Source: Candidatus Latescibacterota bacterium
Lineage (GTDB): Bacteria > Latescibacterota > UBA2968 > UBA8231
Length of the DNA: 9,173 nt
Direction of reading: 5' to 3'
Assembly (NCBI GenBank): GCA_021295675.1
Contig: JAGWBY010000073.1
Location: 1-9,173 of the forward strand
Both the position numbers and the translations under genes were made by a program. The first letter of the stretch is position 1. Every line of letters begins with the position of its first letter. Shown one piece after another: positions 1 to 5,882 of this stretch. Under the pieces are notes generated by a model. It made no database searches. It worked only from the letters and a program-made list of their open reading frames with translations, and was not told the origin of the DNA.

Positions 1-72
1 AAATACGGCTTGTTGACCGAATACCTAAAACAACAACTCAAAACGCCTACTGTTCAAATGAAACTTGCGTAA
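1..72 (+). CDS. C-terminal end of an unidentified upstream protein (partial)
   Basis: Frame 1 is open from the window edge to a TAA at 70-72 and gives 23 residues, beginning KYGLLTEYL and ending VQMKLA. The pattern of aromatic, leucine and glutamine residues looks like coding sequence, and it loosely recalls the start of small domains with a KYxPLxxYL motif, but it is too short to assign. It sits directly before the restriction endonuclease. It could be the end of a separate gene or a displaced 5' part of the endonuclease gene. A single-base shift cannot join the two, because frame 1 stops at 70-72 before the endonuclease frame opens at 80. Confidence 0.35.
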   Translation, partial: KYGLLTEYLKQQLKTPTVQMKLA

Positions 73-79
73 GTCCTAA

Positions 80-169
80 GATAGTTATATTGCTTATCTG
101 AGAAGAGACAGAAGTGCATTAGGCAGAAATCCTAGAACGATAAACAGGATATGTGGTAGGTTATATGAA
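80..169 (+). other. In-frame upstream extension of the restriction endonuclease without a standard start codon
   Basis: The endonuclease frame stays open upstream of its first ATG back to a TAA at 77-79. The 30 extra codons read as good protein: DSYIAYLRRDRSALGRNPRT, then INRICGRLYE, running straight into MGIDKIF. The helical character and the RNPRTINRI segment look like a genuine N-terminal domain, not untranslated leader. No ATG, GTG or TTG lies in frame; the only candidates are ATT at 89-91 and CTG at 98-100, and neither has a Shine-Dalgarno sequence. Either a rare start is used, or the true start has been lost by mutation, frameshift or assembly error. Confidence 0.6.
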
Positions 170-658
170 ATGGGTATTGATAAAATTTTTGAAAGATGCA
201 CTGAACCGAAAGAAACCAATAGACAAATTGGCCCTATGTTTCGAGAGTGGTTACGAAAGAAATCATTGGGTGTCAGTCCTGTTGATTTAGCAACTTTTGT
301 ATCAAATAATAAAGATGCAGTTTTAGATGGAAGCGATGAAGAAAATATGAATTTTGCTAGAAAATATTTAGGCTATAAACACAATAAAGGGTTAGATCTT
401 GTGGCGAGATTTAACAATAAGTATGTGATCGGAGAAGCAAAATTTCTTACGGACTTTGGTGGACATCAAAATGCCCAGTTTAACGATGCGATTAGTACTG
501 TGGAAACAGAAGGCGTAAATGCTGTAAAGGTTGCCATATTAGATGGTGTTCTTTATATAAAAAGCAAAAATAAAATGCATAAATTAGTAACTGAAGATTA
601 TAAAGACTACAATATTATGAGTGCTCTTGTCTTGCGAGATTTTTTGTACCAAATATGA
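170..658 (+). CDS. Type II restriction endonuclease (PD-(D/E)xK fold)
   Basis: Likely the cleaving half of a restriction-modification system. Counting from the ATG at 170, the 162 residues contain KGLDLVARFNNKYVIGEAKF, in which D76, E89 and K91 fit the D-x(n)-E-x-K metal-binding triad of PD-(D/E)xK nucleases. It is followed by FGGHQN (residues 96-101), probably an active-site or DNA-contacting helix. 162 residues is short for a Type II enzyme, and the frame extends upstream (80-169), so the natural protein is probably about 30 residues longer. The ATG at 170 lies in continuous coding sequence and has only a weak GTAGGT-like site before it. The stop codon overlaps the ribosome binding site of the methyltransferase gene. 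The coding sequence is markedly A/T-rich, unlike the genes from 1986 on, which suggests acquisition. I cannot assign a recognition sequence. Confidence 0.8.
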   Translation: MGIDKIFERCTEPKETNRQIGPMFREWLRKKSLGVSPVDLATFVSNNKDAVLDGSDEENMNFARKYLGYKHNKGLDLVARFNNKYVIGEAKFLTDFGGHQNAQFNDAISTVETEGVNAVKVAILDGVLYIKSKNKMHKLVTEDYKDYNIMSALVLRDFLYQI

Positions 659-665
659 AAGGAGG
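658..665 (+). promoter_or_regulatory. Strong Shine-Dalgarno sequence of the methyltransferase
   Basis: AAAGGAGG shares its first A with the endonuclease stop codon TGA (656-658), a sign of translational coupling. It lies only 3 nt before the ATG at 669 but 9 nt before the GTG at 675. The GTG start also gives the family-like N-terminus (M)NLLVQGDNIKGL, so 675 is the better start. Confidence 0.75.
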
Positions 666-674
666 TATATGCCT

Positions 675-1730
675 GTGAATCTGCTCGTACAAGGAGATAA
701 TATCAAGGGCCTAGATTACCTCTTGCGAGAGAGAAATCTGCAAAAAAAAATAGACTTAGTGTACATCGACCCTCCCTTTGCTACGGGTAGCAATTTCACT
801 ATTACCGAAGGCCGTGCTGCGACGATTAGCAATTCGCGCAGCGGTTCCATCGCTTATTCCGACCGACTAACAGGTTTTGAGTTTATTGAGTTTTTGCGGC
901 AGAGATTGCTCTTGCTAAGGGAACTATTATCTGTGAGAGGTTCGATTTACTTACATATAGACTACAAAATAGGACATTACGTCAAGGTTATGATGGACGA
1001 AGTCTTTGGCATGGAGAATTTTCGGAATGACATAACAAGAGTAAAATGTAATCCCAAGAACTTTAAAAGAACAGGTTATGGCAACGTAAAAGACTTAATC
1101 CTCTTTTATAGCAAAACATCGTGTCCTATATGGAATGAACCAAAAGAGAAGTACTCGATACAAGATATAGAGAGACTGTTCCCTAAAACGGACAAACGGG
1201 GAAGGCGCTATACTACGGTGCCGATTCACGCGCCGGGAGAAACTCAGCGTGGAAAATCCAATCAGCCATTTAGAGGCATGATGCCACCAAAGGGCCGACA
1301 TTGGCGGACCGACGTCGAGACGTTAGAGCGGTGGGATAAAGATGGCCTGATAGAATGGTCGGCGACGGGCAATCCAAGAAAAGTAGTTTTTGCAGATGAG
1401 AGAGAGGGTAAGAGAGTGCAAGATATTTGGGAGTATAAAGATCCTCAATATCCAGTTTATCCAACGGAGAAAAATCCCGAACTCTTGGACTTGATTATTC
1501 GCACTTCTTCCAATCCGGGAAGTATTGTGCTGGACTGTTTTTGTGGTTCGGGGACAACGTTAAAATCTGCTCAGCGGCTCAACAGAAACTGGATAGGTAT
1601 TGACCAATCAGAACACGCGATTAAAGCAACGGTCGAAAAACTTGAGGACATCGAAGGTGACTTTTTTACGGGCAGGCTAGAATACGAGTTTCTGAAACTC
1701 GCTGTGGAGGATAGAAAGCAACACTCTTGA
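675..1730 (+). CDS. Site-specific DNA methyltransferase, beta class (Type II R-M modification enzyme)
   Basis: Transfers a methyl group from S-adenosylmethionine to a base in the recognition site, protecting host DNA from the neighbouring endonuclease. From the GTG start (351 residues) the order of motifs is catalytic motif IV, VYIDPPFATGSNF (DPPF at about 32-35), a long middle section that should hold the target-recognition domain (about 120-270), then SAM-binding motif I, LDCFCGSGTT (about 286-295), followed by NWIGIDQS. Catalytic motif before SAM motif defines the beta class, which includes many N6-adenine and N4-cytosine enzymes; DPPF leans toward N6-adenine. The gene follows the endonuclease directly and looks coupled to it. 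Longer starts (TTG 621, ATG 669) are open but have poor ribosome-site spacing. An A9 run at 742-750 lies early in the gene. The C-terminal half is less A/T-rich than the N-terminal half. Confidence 0.9.
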   Translation: MNLLVQGDNIKGLDYLLRERNLQKKIDLVYIDPPFATGSNFTITEGRAATISNSRSGSIAYSDRLTGFEFIEFLRQRLLLLRELLSVRGSIYLHIDYKIGHYVKVMMDEVFGMENFRNDITRVKCNPKNFKRTGYGNVKDLILFYSKTSCPIWNEPKEKYSIQDIERLFPKTDKRGRRYTTVPIHAPGETQRGKSNQPFRGMMPPKGRHWRTDVETLERWDKDGLIEWSATGNPRKVVFADEREGKRVQDIWEYKDPQYPVYPTEKNPELLDLIIRTSSNPGSIVLDCFCGSGTTLKSAQRLNRNWIGIDQSEHAIKATVEKLEDIEGDFFTGRLEYEFLKLAVEDRKQHS

Positions 1731-1743
1731 AAGTGAGTATTCT

Positions 1744-1986
1744 ATGTTAACTGCCTATATCCAATCGGCTATGGGACACGCGACATACGAAATTCTCGAT
1801 GATCAAACGTTTTATGGAGAAATCGTTGGATTTCAAGACGTGTATGCAAATGCGGATACCTTGGAACAATGCCGCCAAGAATTGCAGTCCGCGCTTGAAG
1901 GCTGGATCATCCTCGGATTGAGAATGGCCCATTCGCTTCCAGAAGCGGATGGGCTGCGCTTGGATAGAGTACCGGAGTCGGTGTGA
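1744..1986 (+). CDS. hicB: HicB-like antitoxin (Type II toxin-antitoxin)
   Basis: The 80-residue protein has the short HicB signature: MLTAYIQSAMGHATYEI, then FYGEIVGFQDVYANADTLEQ, then ALEGWIILGLRMAHSLPE. HicB binds and inhibits the HicA mRNA interferase through this partly degraded RNase H-like fold. No extra DNA-binding domain is present, which is common for the short form. It starts 13 nt after the methyltransferase stop and its TGA overlaps the ATG of the next gene (TGATG, 1984-1988), the usual hicB-hicA coupling. However, the next gene is not an intact hicA: it begins like HicA and then becomes a secreted protease. The antitoxin therefore appears to be an orphan here. The upstream ribosome site (AAAGTGAG) is weak. 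Confidence 0.88.
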   Translation: MLTAYIQSAMGHATYEILDDQTFYGEIVGFQDVYANADTLEQCRQELQSALEGWIILGLRMAHSLPEADGLRLDRVPESV

Positions 1987-2027
1987 TGCCCAAATTGGGG
2001 CCGATTAGCCGCCGCGACCTCATTCGA
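1986..2027 (+). pseudogene. hicA: HicA toxin N-terminal remnant fused to the protease
   Basis: The first 14 codons of the protease gene read MPKLGPISRRDLIR. From family knowledge this is the typical HicA opening (MPKLxPISRRELIRxLxxLGF). It sits exactly where hicA is expected, overlapping the hicB stop by one base. After R14 the HicA pattern ends and a hydrophobic signal core begins, so the rest of the toxin, including the catalytic histidine loop, is absent. The remnant now supplies the start codon and the positively charged n-region of a signal peptide. Confidence 0.65.
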
Positions 2028-5000
2028 TTATTCCTTTTATTTTTTTTCTTTCTTCCATCCCAAGCCCTAGCGGCCCAGTTCGCCTGCGCGGCGTTGGAGT
2101 CGTCGGCGCAGCAGGTTGTGCAGCCGCCGGAGCACCTGAGTGCATTAGTTATTTTCGCGCAGTTCCAAGATGAGGGTGCTCCTACCACTGCGCCCTCGTG
2201 GGCAAACGGCCTTTTCGACGACGAGTTGCCCGGCAGTTTTGCCCACTTCTACCGCGAGATGTCGGGCGGACGACTCCATGTTGATGGCCAAGTGTTGCCT
2301 CGGCGCTATCGCTCTCGCGAGAGTGCTGAGGCCTATCTGACTGAGATCCCGGGAAGCTTGGGACAATTCGGACGCTTCAACTTGGAGATCCTCACCGCGG
2401 CGGATACAGACGCCGATTTCGGTCTCTTTGACAACGACGGCCCCGACGGAGTGCCCAACTCAGGTGACGACGACGGGTACGTCGATGTCGTCTTTATCAA
2501 CCTGCATACCGCGCCCCGCGATTTCTTCATCGGCGGGGCCACTGGCATCGCCAGTCTGGGATTAGACACCGATTACATTAGCGGCGATCCGGCAGCCGGC
2601 GGTGGCTTTGTGCGGGTGCGGAGTCGCTTCACGGGTTTCGGCGGTACCACACAGCGGGGCCACACCTTCAGCATTACGGCCGCGACGATGTGCCACGAGT
2701 TCGCGCACGTGTTGGGATTGCCCGATCTCTTCGATCAGACGTCGTTGACCGTGGCCGAGTTGGACCCGGAGGAGGATTCTGCAGGCATTGGCAATTGGGG
2801 GATCATGGGTTGGGGGACGCTCGGTTGGGGCGTGGAAGATGGCCCCAACGCCTTTTCGGCGTGGTCGCTAGCCACGCTTGGTTGGATAGAGGTGGTGGAA
2901 GTGGAAGGGAGCGTCGCAGGGCTGGAGATAGGGGAGATCTTCAGCGACCGCAAGGCATACAAAATTCCCCTGACCCAAGACGAGTACTTCCTGCTGGAGC
3001 ATCGGCGCGCTGACGGCTCGTACTACAACCGCAATATCCCGCAAGATGGCTTGCTCATCTGGCACATAGACGAGCAGGCAGACAACGACGAAGAACGCCA
3101 CAAACAGGTCGATTTAGTCTGCGCTGATGGGCTTTTTGCCCCCAACGGCGACCCCGATGTAGTGGAAGGACGGGATAATCTCGACTTTTGGGCGCGGGAC
3201 GCAGCGTATTCTTCAGCCCACAATGGCAACAAAGGCGACGCGACCGACCCTTTTGACGGCGTGCGATTCCGCCGTTTCGCTTGGGACACGAACCCGGCCT
3301 TCAGCGGCCACACGGGCTTTGCGCGGAACTTGCCGTTGGGCGTGGCCATAGACAACATCCGCCCACAAGGCACAGCTATGGTCGTCGATGTGGTGCGGCA
3401 GCAACGCCCCGGCCATATTGTCGGCGACGAGACGTGGACGGGCCGGGTGGATTTGGATGGGGATGTGGTAGTGATGCCGGGTGCCACGCTGACCGTTGAC
3501 GCTGGTGCGGAGATCCGTTTTGCTCGCGGCGATGCACAGGGCACGGGATTTGATCCAGACCGCAGCGAGCTGATCGTTTATGGCGAGCTCAAAATCGGCG
3601 AGAGCGCATCGTTTGCGTCGAGTGCGCCGCGCACCGGCCCCTTGGATTGGTCGGGCATTTATCTGCTCGACGGCCAAGCGGTCGATCCAGCAGTCATCGC
3701 CATTGAACACGCCCATCGCGGGGTCGTTGGCTTCCGCCTGCCGCCGGGGCGGACGCAGTGGTTGGGCGAGCAGGCCTTGTACGCGGATTTGCTGGTGCCG
3801 GCTGGGTCCGAACTGCACATCGGCCCGAGTAGCGTGTCTTTTCCTCGCCTTGATCTCAGTCGGCGCGGCGTGTCCCCAGACTTTGCCGAACTGATCGTGG
3901 AAGGCACACTGACGATTGAAGGGATGGCCGGGAAGCGGGTGCAGCTAACCACTGATCCCGGCCCGGACAACGACGGCTTGTGGTATGGCATTCACGTGCT
4001 GCCGGGTGCCCAAGTCGAGGTGCAGCACGCCGAGCTAACGCGCACGGCTTTTGCCTTTAGCGGCGAGATTGACGAGGCAACGACCCTGCGCATCGCCGAT
4101 TCCTCGGTACGCGAAAGCGGCGGCAACGGCCTGCGGCTGCGGCTCAATGGCCAAGCTCAGGTAGATCGGAGCGAATTTACCACTATCGCCGGTCCAGCCG
4201 TGCTCATCGCCGGCAGCGGGCAGCTCGTATTGCGCAACGTCACGATTGAAGGCAACGGCCAAGAGGGGATTCTGCTCAATAACGCATCCCTAGAGGCCAT
4301 CCGCGTTGCCGTAATTGACAATGGTCGCCTCGACCCCGACGATCCGCGGGTTGGGGTGCGGGCCATAGGCGGCCGCGGCCAACGCATTGAGATGTGGAAG
4401 TCGCAGATTGAGCAAAACACCTCGCACGGCATGGATTTGGAGGAGTGGATGGGGGAGGTAGAGTTGCACGACAGCCGCATTGTCGGCAACCAAGGCGATG
4501 GTTTGCGCGCCGGGGGTGCGGCGCGCTTAGCCCTTGCTCAGGTGCTGGTCGAGCGCAACTTGCGCGCTGGTGCTGAAATCGCCGGGTCGCTGGTGGAGAT
4601 ATGGAACTCGACGTTTAGGGCGCATGTTGCCGCGGGTCTGCGCTTGGGGCCGAGGACGAGAGGGGCGATTGACATGAGCTCGTTTGTCGGGGGCCGGGGT
4701 TTGGAGCTAGCCGGCGTGGAGGCGCTGGAGATTCGCGCCAGCGAATTTGTCCGCGGGACGCCGGCGCTCCAGTCTGTGGATTCTGCGCCGCATATCGTCG
4801 GTAACCGCTTTGCAGACAATACCGTGGCGATCCGGGTTGAAGGGCCACGGGTGCCGACGGCGATTCGCGGCAACACCTTTGCCAACAATTCCATGGCCAT
4901 TGAGAATTTGAGTGCTGAGGAGTTGAAGGCTCAAGATAACTACTGGAGCGGGGCTGACAGCGCGGCTATTGCTGCGCAGATCGAGGGTGCGGTGGCGTGG

Positions 5001-5327
5001 GTGCCGTTTCGCACGGAAGAAGGGGGGGCTAAGGCGGTGGCTTTGCCCGCCGACTTTGCGTTGCATCCGGCCTATCCCAATCCCTTTAACGCCGAGGTGG
5101 CGCTGTCGTTTGATCTGCCGAAGGAGGCGTCGGTTGAACTGGTGCTTTACGATGCGCTGGGACAGCCCGTGCGCCACTTTGTGGACGGGTCATTAGCGGC
5201 TGGCCGCTACCGATTTGTCTGGGATGGGCGCGACCAAGACGGACGCGTGGTGGCCTCGGGGATTTACTTCTATCGCTTGGTGGCGGATTCGTTTGTTGCG
5301 GTGGGCCGCTTGGCGTTGGTGCGTTGA
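1986..5327 (+). CDS. Secreted M6-family metalloprotease with beta-helix and C-terminal FlgD-Ig/sorting-like module
   Basis: Predicted exported zinc endopeptidase of 1113 residues. Residues 1-30 form a signal peptide: a basic HicA-like n-region, hydrophobic core LFLLFFFFLP (15-24) and an ALA-A cleavage site near 29/30. The catalytic domain (about 50-470) carries HEFAHVLGLPD at 237-247, with H237, H241 and D247 or a nearby residue as zinc ligands and E238 as the catalytic base. An acidic NDGPDGVPNSGDDDGYVDV segment and GIGNWGIMGWGTLGWG follow the M6/immune-inhibitor-A pattern. About 477-1005 is a right-handed beta-helix-like region with repeated short strands and turns such as GNGLRL, GNGQEGIL and GNQGDGL. 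Residues 1022-1113 (HPAYPNPFN ... YDALGQPVRHF ... SGIYFYRL) form a FlgD-Ig/T9SS-type C-terminal module, suggesting surface delivery. A GTG at 1983 could also start the frame, but the ATG at 1986 matches hicA. The signal peptide contains a T8 run (2040-2047). Confidence 0.88.
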   Translation: MPKLGPISRRDLIRLFLLFFFFLPSQALAAQFACAALESSAQQVVQPPEHLSALVIFAQFQDEGAPTTAPSWANGLFDDELPGSFAHFYREMSGGRLHVDGQVLPRRYRSRESAEAYLTEIPGSLGQFGRFNLEILTAADTDADFGLFDNDGPDGVPNSGDDDGYVDVVFINLHTAPRDFFIGGATGIASLGLDTDYISGDPAAGGGFVRVRSRFTGFGGTTQRGHTFSITAATMCHEFAHVLGLPDLFDQTSLTVAELDPEEDSAGIGNWGIMGWGTLGWGVEDGPNAFSAWSLATLGWIEVVEVEGSVAGLEIGEIFSDRKAYKIPLTQDEYFLLEHRRADGSYYNRNIPQDGLLIWHIDEQADNDEERHKQVDLVCADGLFAPNGDPDVVEGRDNLDFWARDAAYSSAHNGNKGDATDPFDGVRFRRFAWDTNPAFSGHTGFARNLPLGVAIDNIRPQGTAMVVDVVRQQRPGHIVGDETWTGRVDLDGDVVVMPGATLTVDAGAEIRFARGDAQGTGFDPDRSELIVYGELKIGESASFASSAPRTGPLDWSGIYLLDGQAVDPAVIAIEHAHRGVVGFRLPPGRTQWLGEQALYADLLVPAGSELHIGPSSVSFPRLDLSRRGVSPDFAELIVEGTLTIEGMAGKRVQLTTDPGPDNDGLWYGIHVLPGAQVEVQHAELTRTAFAFSGEIDEATTLRIADSSVRESGGNGLRLRLNGQAQVDRSEFTTIAGPAVLIAGSGQLVLRNVTIEGNGQEGILLNNASLEAIRVAVIDNGRLDPDDPRVGVRAIGGRGQRIEMWKSQIEQNTSHGMDLEEWMGEVELHDSRIVGNQGDGLRAGGAARLALAQVLVERNLRAGAEIAGSLVEIWNSTFRAHVAAGLRLGPRTRGAIDMSSFVGGRGLELAGVEALEIRASEFVRGTPALQSVDSAPHIVGNRFADNTVAIRVEGPRVPTAIRGNTFANNSMAIENLSAEELKAQDNYWSGADSAAIAAQIEGAVAWVPFRTEEGGAKAVALPADFALHPAYPNPFNAEVALSFDLPKEASVELVLYDALGQPVRHFVDGSLAAGRYRFVWDGRDQDGRVVASGIYFYRLVADSFVAVGRLALVR

Positions 5328-5361
5328 GAGGCGTGCGTTTGCCAAGCGGGCACGTGAGCCG

Positions 5362-5387
5362 TTAGCAAGGCTTTGAAGGCTTGCTAA
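5362..5387 (+). terminator. Stem-loop after the protease gene, weak terminator candidate
   Basis: TTAGCAAG (5362-5369) is perfectly complementary to CTTGCTAA (5380-5387), giving an 8-bp stem with a 10-nt loop, 35 nt after the protease stop. The following ACTATATTCTT is U-rich but lacks a true T run, so it may slow polymerase or stabilise the 3' end without being a classic intrinsic terminator. TATATT at 5390-5395 could instead be a -10 for the antitoxin gene, but no good -35 stands at the right distance. Confidence 0.35.
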
Positions 5388-5426
5388 ACTATATTCTTAG
5401 CTAGATTTATTCTCAAGGAGTTGGCG

Positions 5427-5660
5427 ATGATAAAAGTGAATGTCTGTGAAGCGAAGACCAACCTATCGCGTTTGCTTGCAAAGGTCGAGGCAGGGGAGGA
5501 AGTCGTCATCGCTCGTAGAGGCACGCCGGTAGTCCGAATGGTGCGTGTCCGAAAGCGAGGCAAGCGGCAATTTGGCTCTATGAAGGGCCGGATAAAACTT
5601 GACGACAGCTTCTTTGACCCGCTACCGGAAGAGGAGTTGGCAGCTTGGGAGGGTAATTAA
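5427..5660 (+). CDS. Phd/YefM-family antitoxin, apparently orphan
   Basis: This 77-residue protein matches the Phd/YefM pattern: VNVCEAKTNLSRLLAKVEAG, EEVVIARRGTPVVRM, and a C-terminal tail ending DDSFFDPLPEEELAAW that would normally wrap a VapC/Doc-type toxin. The N-terminal half is the DNA-binding, dimerising part used in operon autorepression. The start at ATG 5427 is supported by AAGGAG at 5415-5420 with 6-nt spacing; the TTG at 5421 directly abuts that site and is unlikely. In related operons a PIN-domain VapC follows at once, but I find no PIN-like frame in 5661-5880. That stretch instead holds a promoter and a structured RNA. It may cross-regulate another locus or be a remnant. Confidence 0.88.
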   Translation: MIKVNVCEAKTNLSRLLAKVEAGEEVVIARRGTPVVRMVRVRKRGKRQFGSMKGRIKLDDSFFDPLPEEELAAWEGN

Positions 5661-5710
5661 GCGTTGCGGCTGCATGGTTCTACAATCTATTTTTCTTATC
5701 CACGCCCTTC

Positions 5711-5739
5711 TTGACTCCAAATTCTCGCTTGCGTATAAT
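5711..5739 (+). promoter_or_regulatory. Near-consensus sigma70 promoter for the structured RNA
   Basis: TTGACT (5711-5716) and TATAAT (5734-5739) are separated by exactly 17 nt, so 11 of 12 bases match the sigma70 consensus at optimal spacing. Transcription would start around G5746, six bases after the -10 box, which is also the first base of the first stem in the predicted RNA. No protein-coding frame follows on this strand, so the promoter most likely serves a non-coding RNA. Confidence 0.75.
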
Positions 5740-5745
5740 AAAATT

Positions 5746-5868
5746 GTTGGGTGGCTTTGGCGAGTTTGATATGGTTCGCCTAGCCCGACATTCAAAGGTT
5801 CCCCCCCGATGACAAGAGTGCCAAGGGTGCTCTCTCCGGCAACGGAGTAGTCGGGGGGGTCATTTTTT
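5746..5868 (+). ncRNA. Candidate structured small RNA next to DUF3800, about 123 nt
   Basis: Predicted transcript between a strong promoter and a T6 tract. First element: GTTGGGT (5746-5752) pairs with GCCCGAC (5783-5789), enclosing a GGCGA/TCGCC stem (5759-5763 with 5776-5780) with a 12-nt loop. Linker CTTT (5755-5758) or loop TTTG (5765-5768) can pair with CAAAG (5793-5797), a possible pseudoknot. Second element: CCCCCCCGA (5801-5809) pairs with TCGGGGGGG (5851-5859) and encloses two hairpins, AGAGTGCC/GGTGCTCT (5815-5822 with 5826-5833, two G-U pairs) and CTCCG-GCAA-CGGAG (5834-5847, GNRA tetraloop), forming a three-way junction. It ends 15 bp from the stop of the convergent DUF3800 gene. 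From family knowledge, several distinct RNA motifs have been described beside DUF3800 genes; membership in any of them is inference. The role could be partner, substrate or regulator of the protein. Confidence 0.7.
5801..5868 (+). terminator. Branched C7/G7 stem with T6 tract at the 3' end of the RNA
   Basis: The 9-bp stem 5801-5809/5851-5859 is followed by TCA and six T residues (5863-5868), which fits intrinsic termination on the + strand. It is unusual because the stem encloses two further hairpins in place of a simple loop, so it is probably both the second RNA domain and the terminator. On the minus strand no T run follows the stem, so it does not look like a terminator for the DUF3800 operon. 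Confidence 0.6.
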
Positions 5869-5882
5869 GGTCACACTGTTTG

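Noticed and set aside
3023..3818. Long minus-strand open frames (173 and 201 codons) inside the protease gene.
   Set aside because: They are shadows of G/C-rich coding sequence on the + strand, with arginine/serine/proline-rich translations and no ribosome sites.
5661..5710. Possible remnant of a VapC toxin start (frame reading LRLHGSTIYF) after the Phd antitoxin.
   Set aside because: Only three residues resemble a VapC opening, no PIN-domain aspartates follow, and the frame stops after 16 codons.
5801..5868. Hammerhead or similar self-cleaving ribozyme, prompted by GATGA next to the C7 stem and the three-way junction.
   Set aside because: The conserved CUGAUGA and GAAA core strands are not present; only the overall branching is similar.
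5801..5868. The C7/G7 stem as terminator of the minus-strand DUF3800 operon.
   Set aside because: No T run follows the stem on the minus strand; the T6 tract is on the + strand side.
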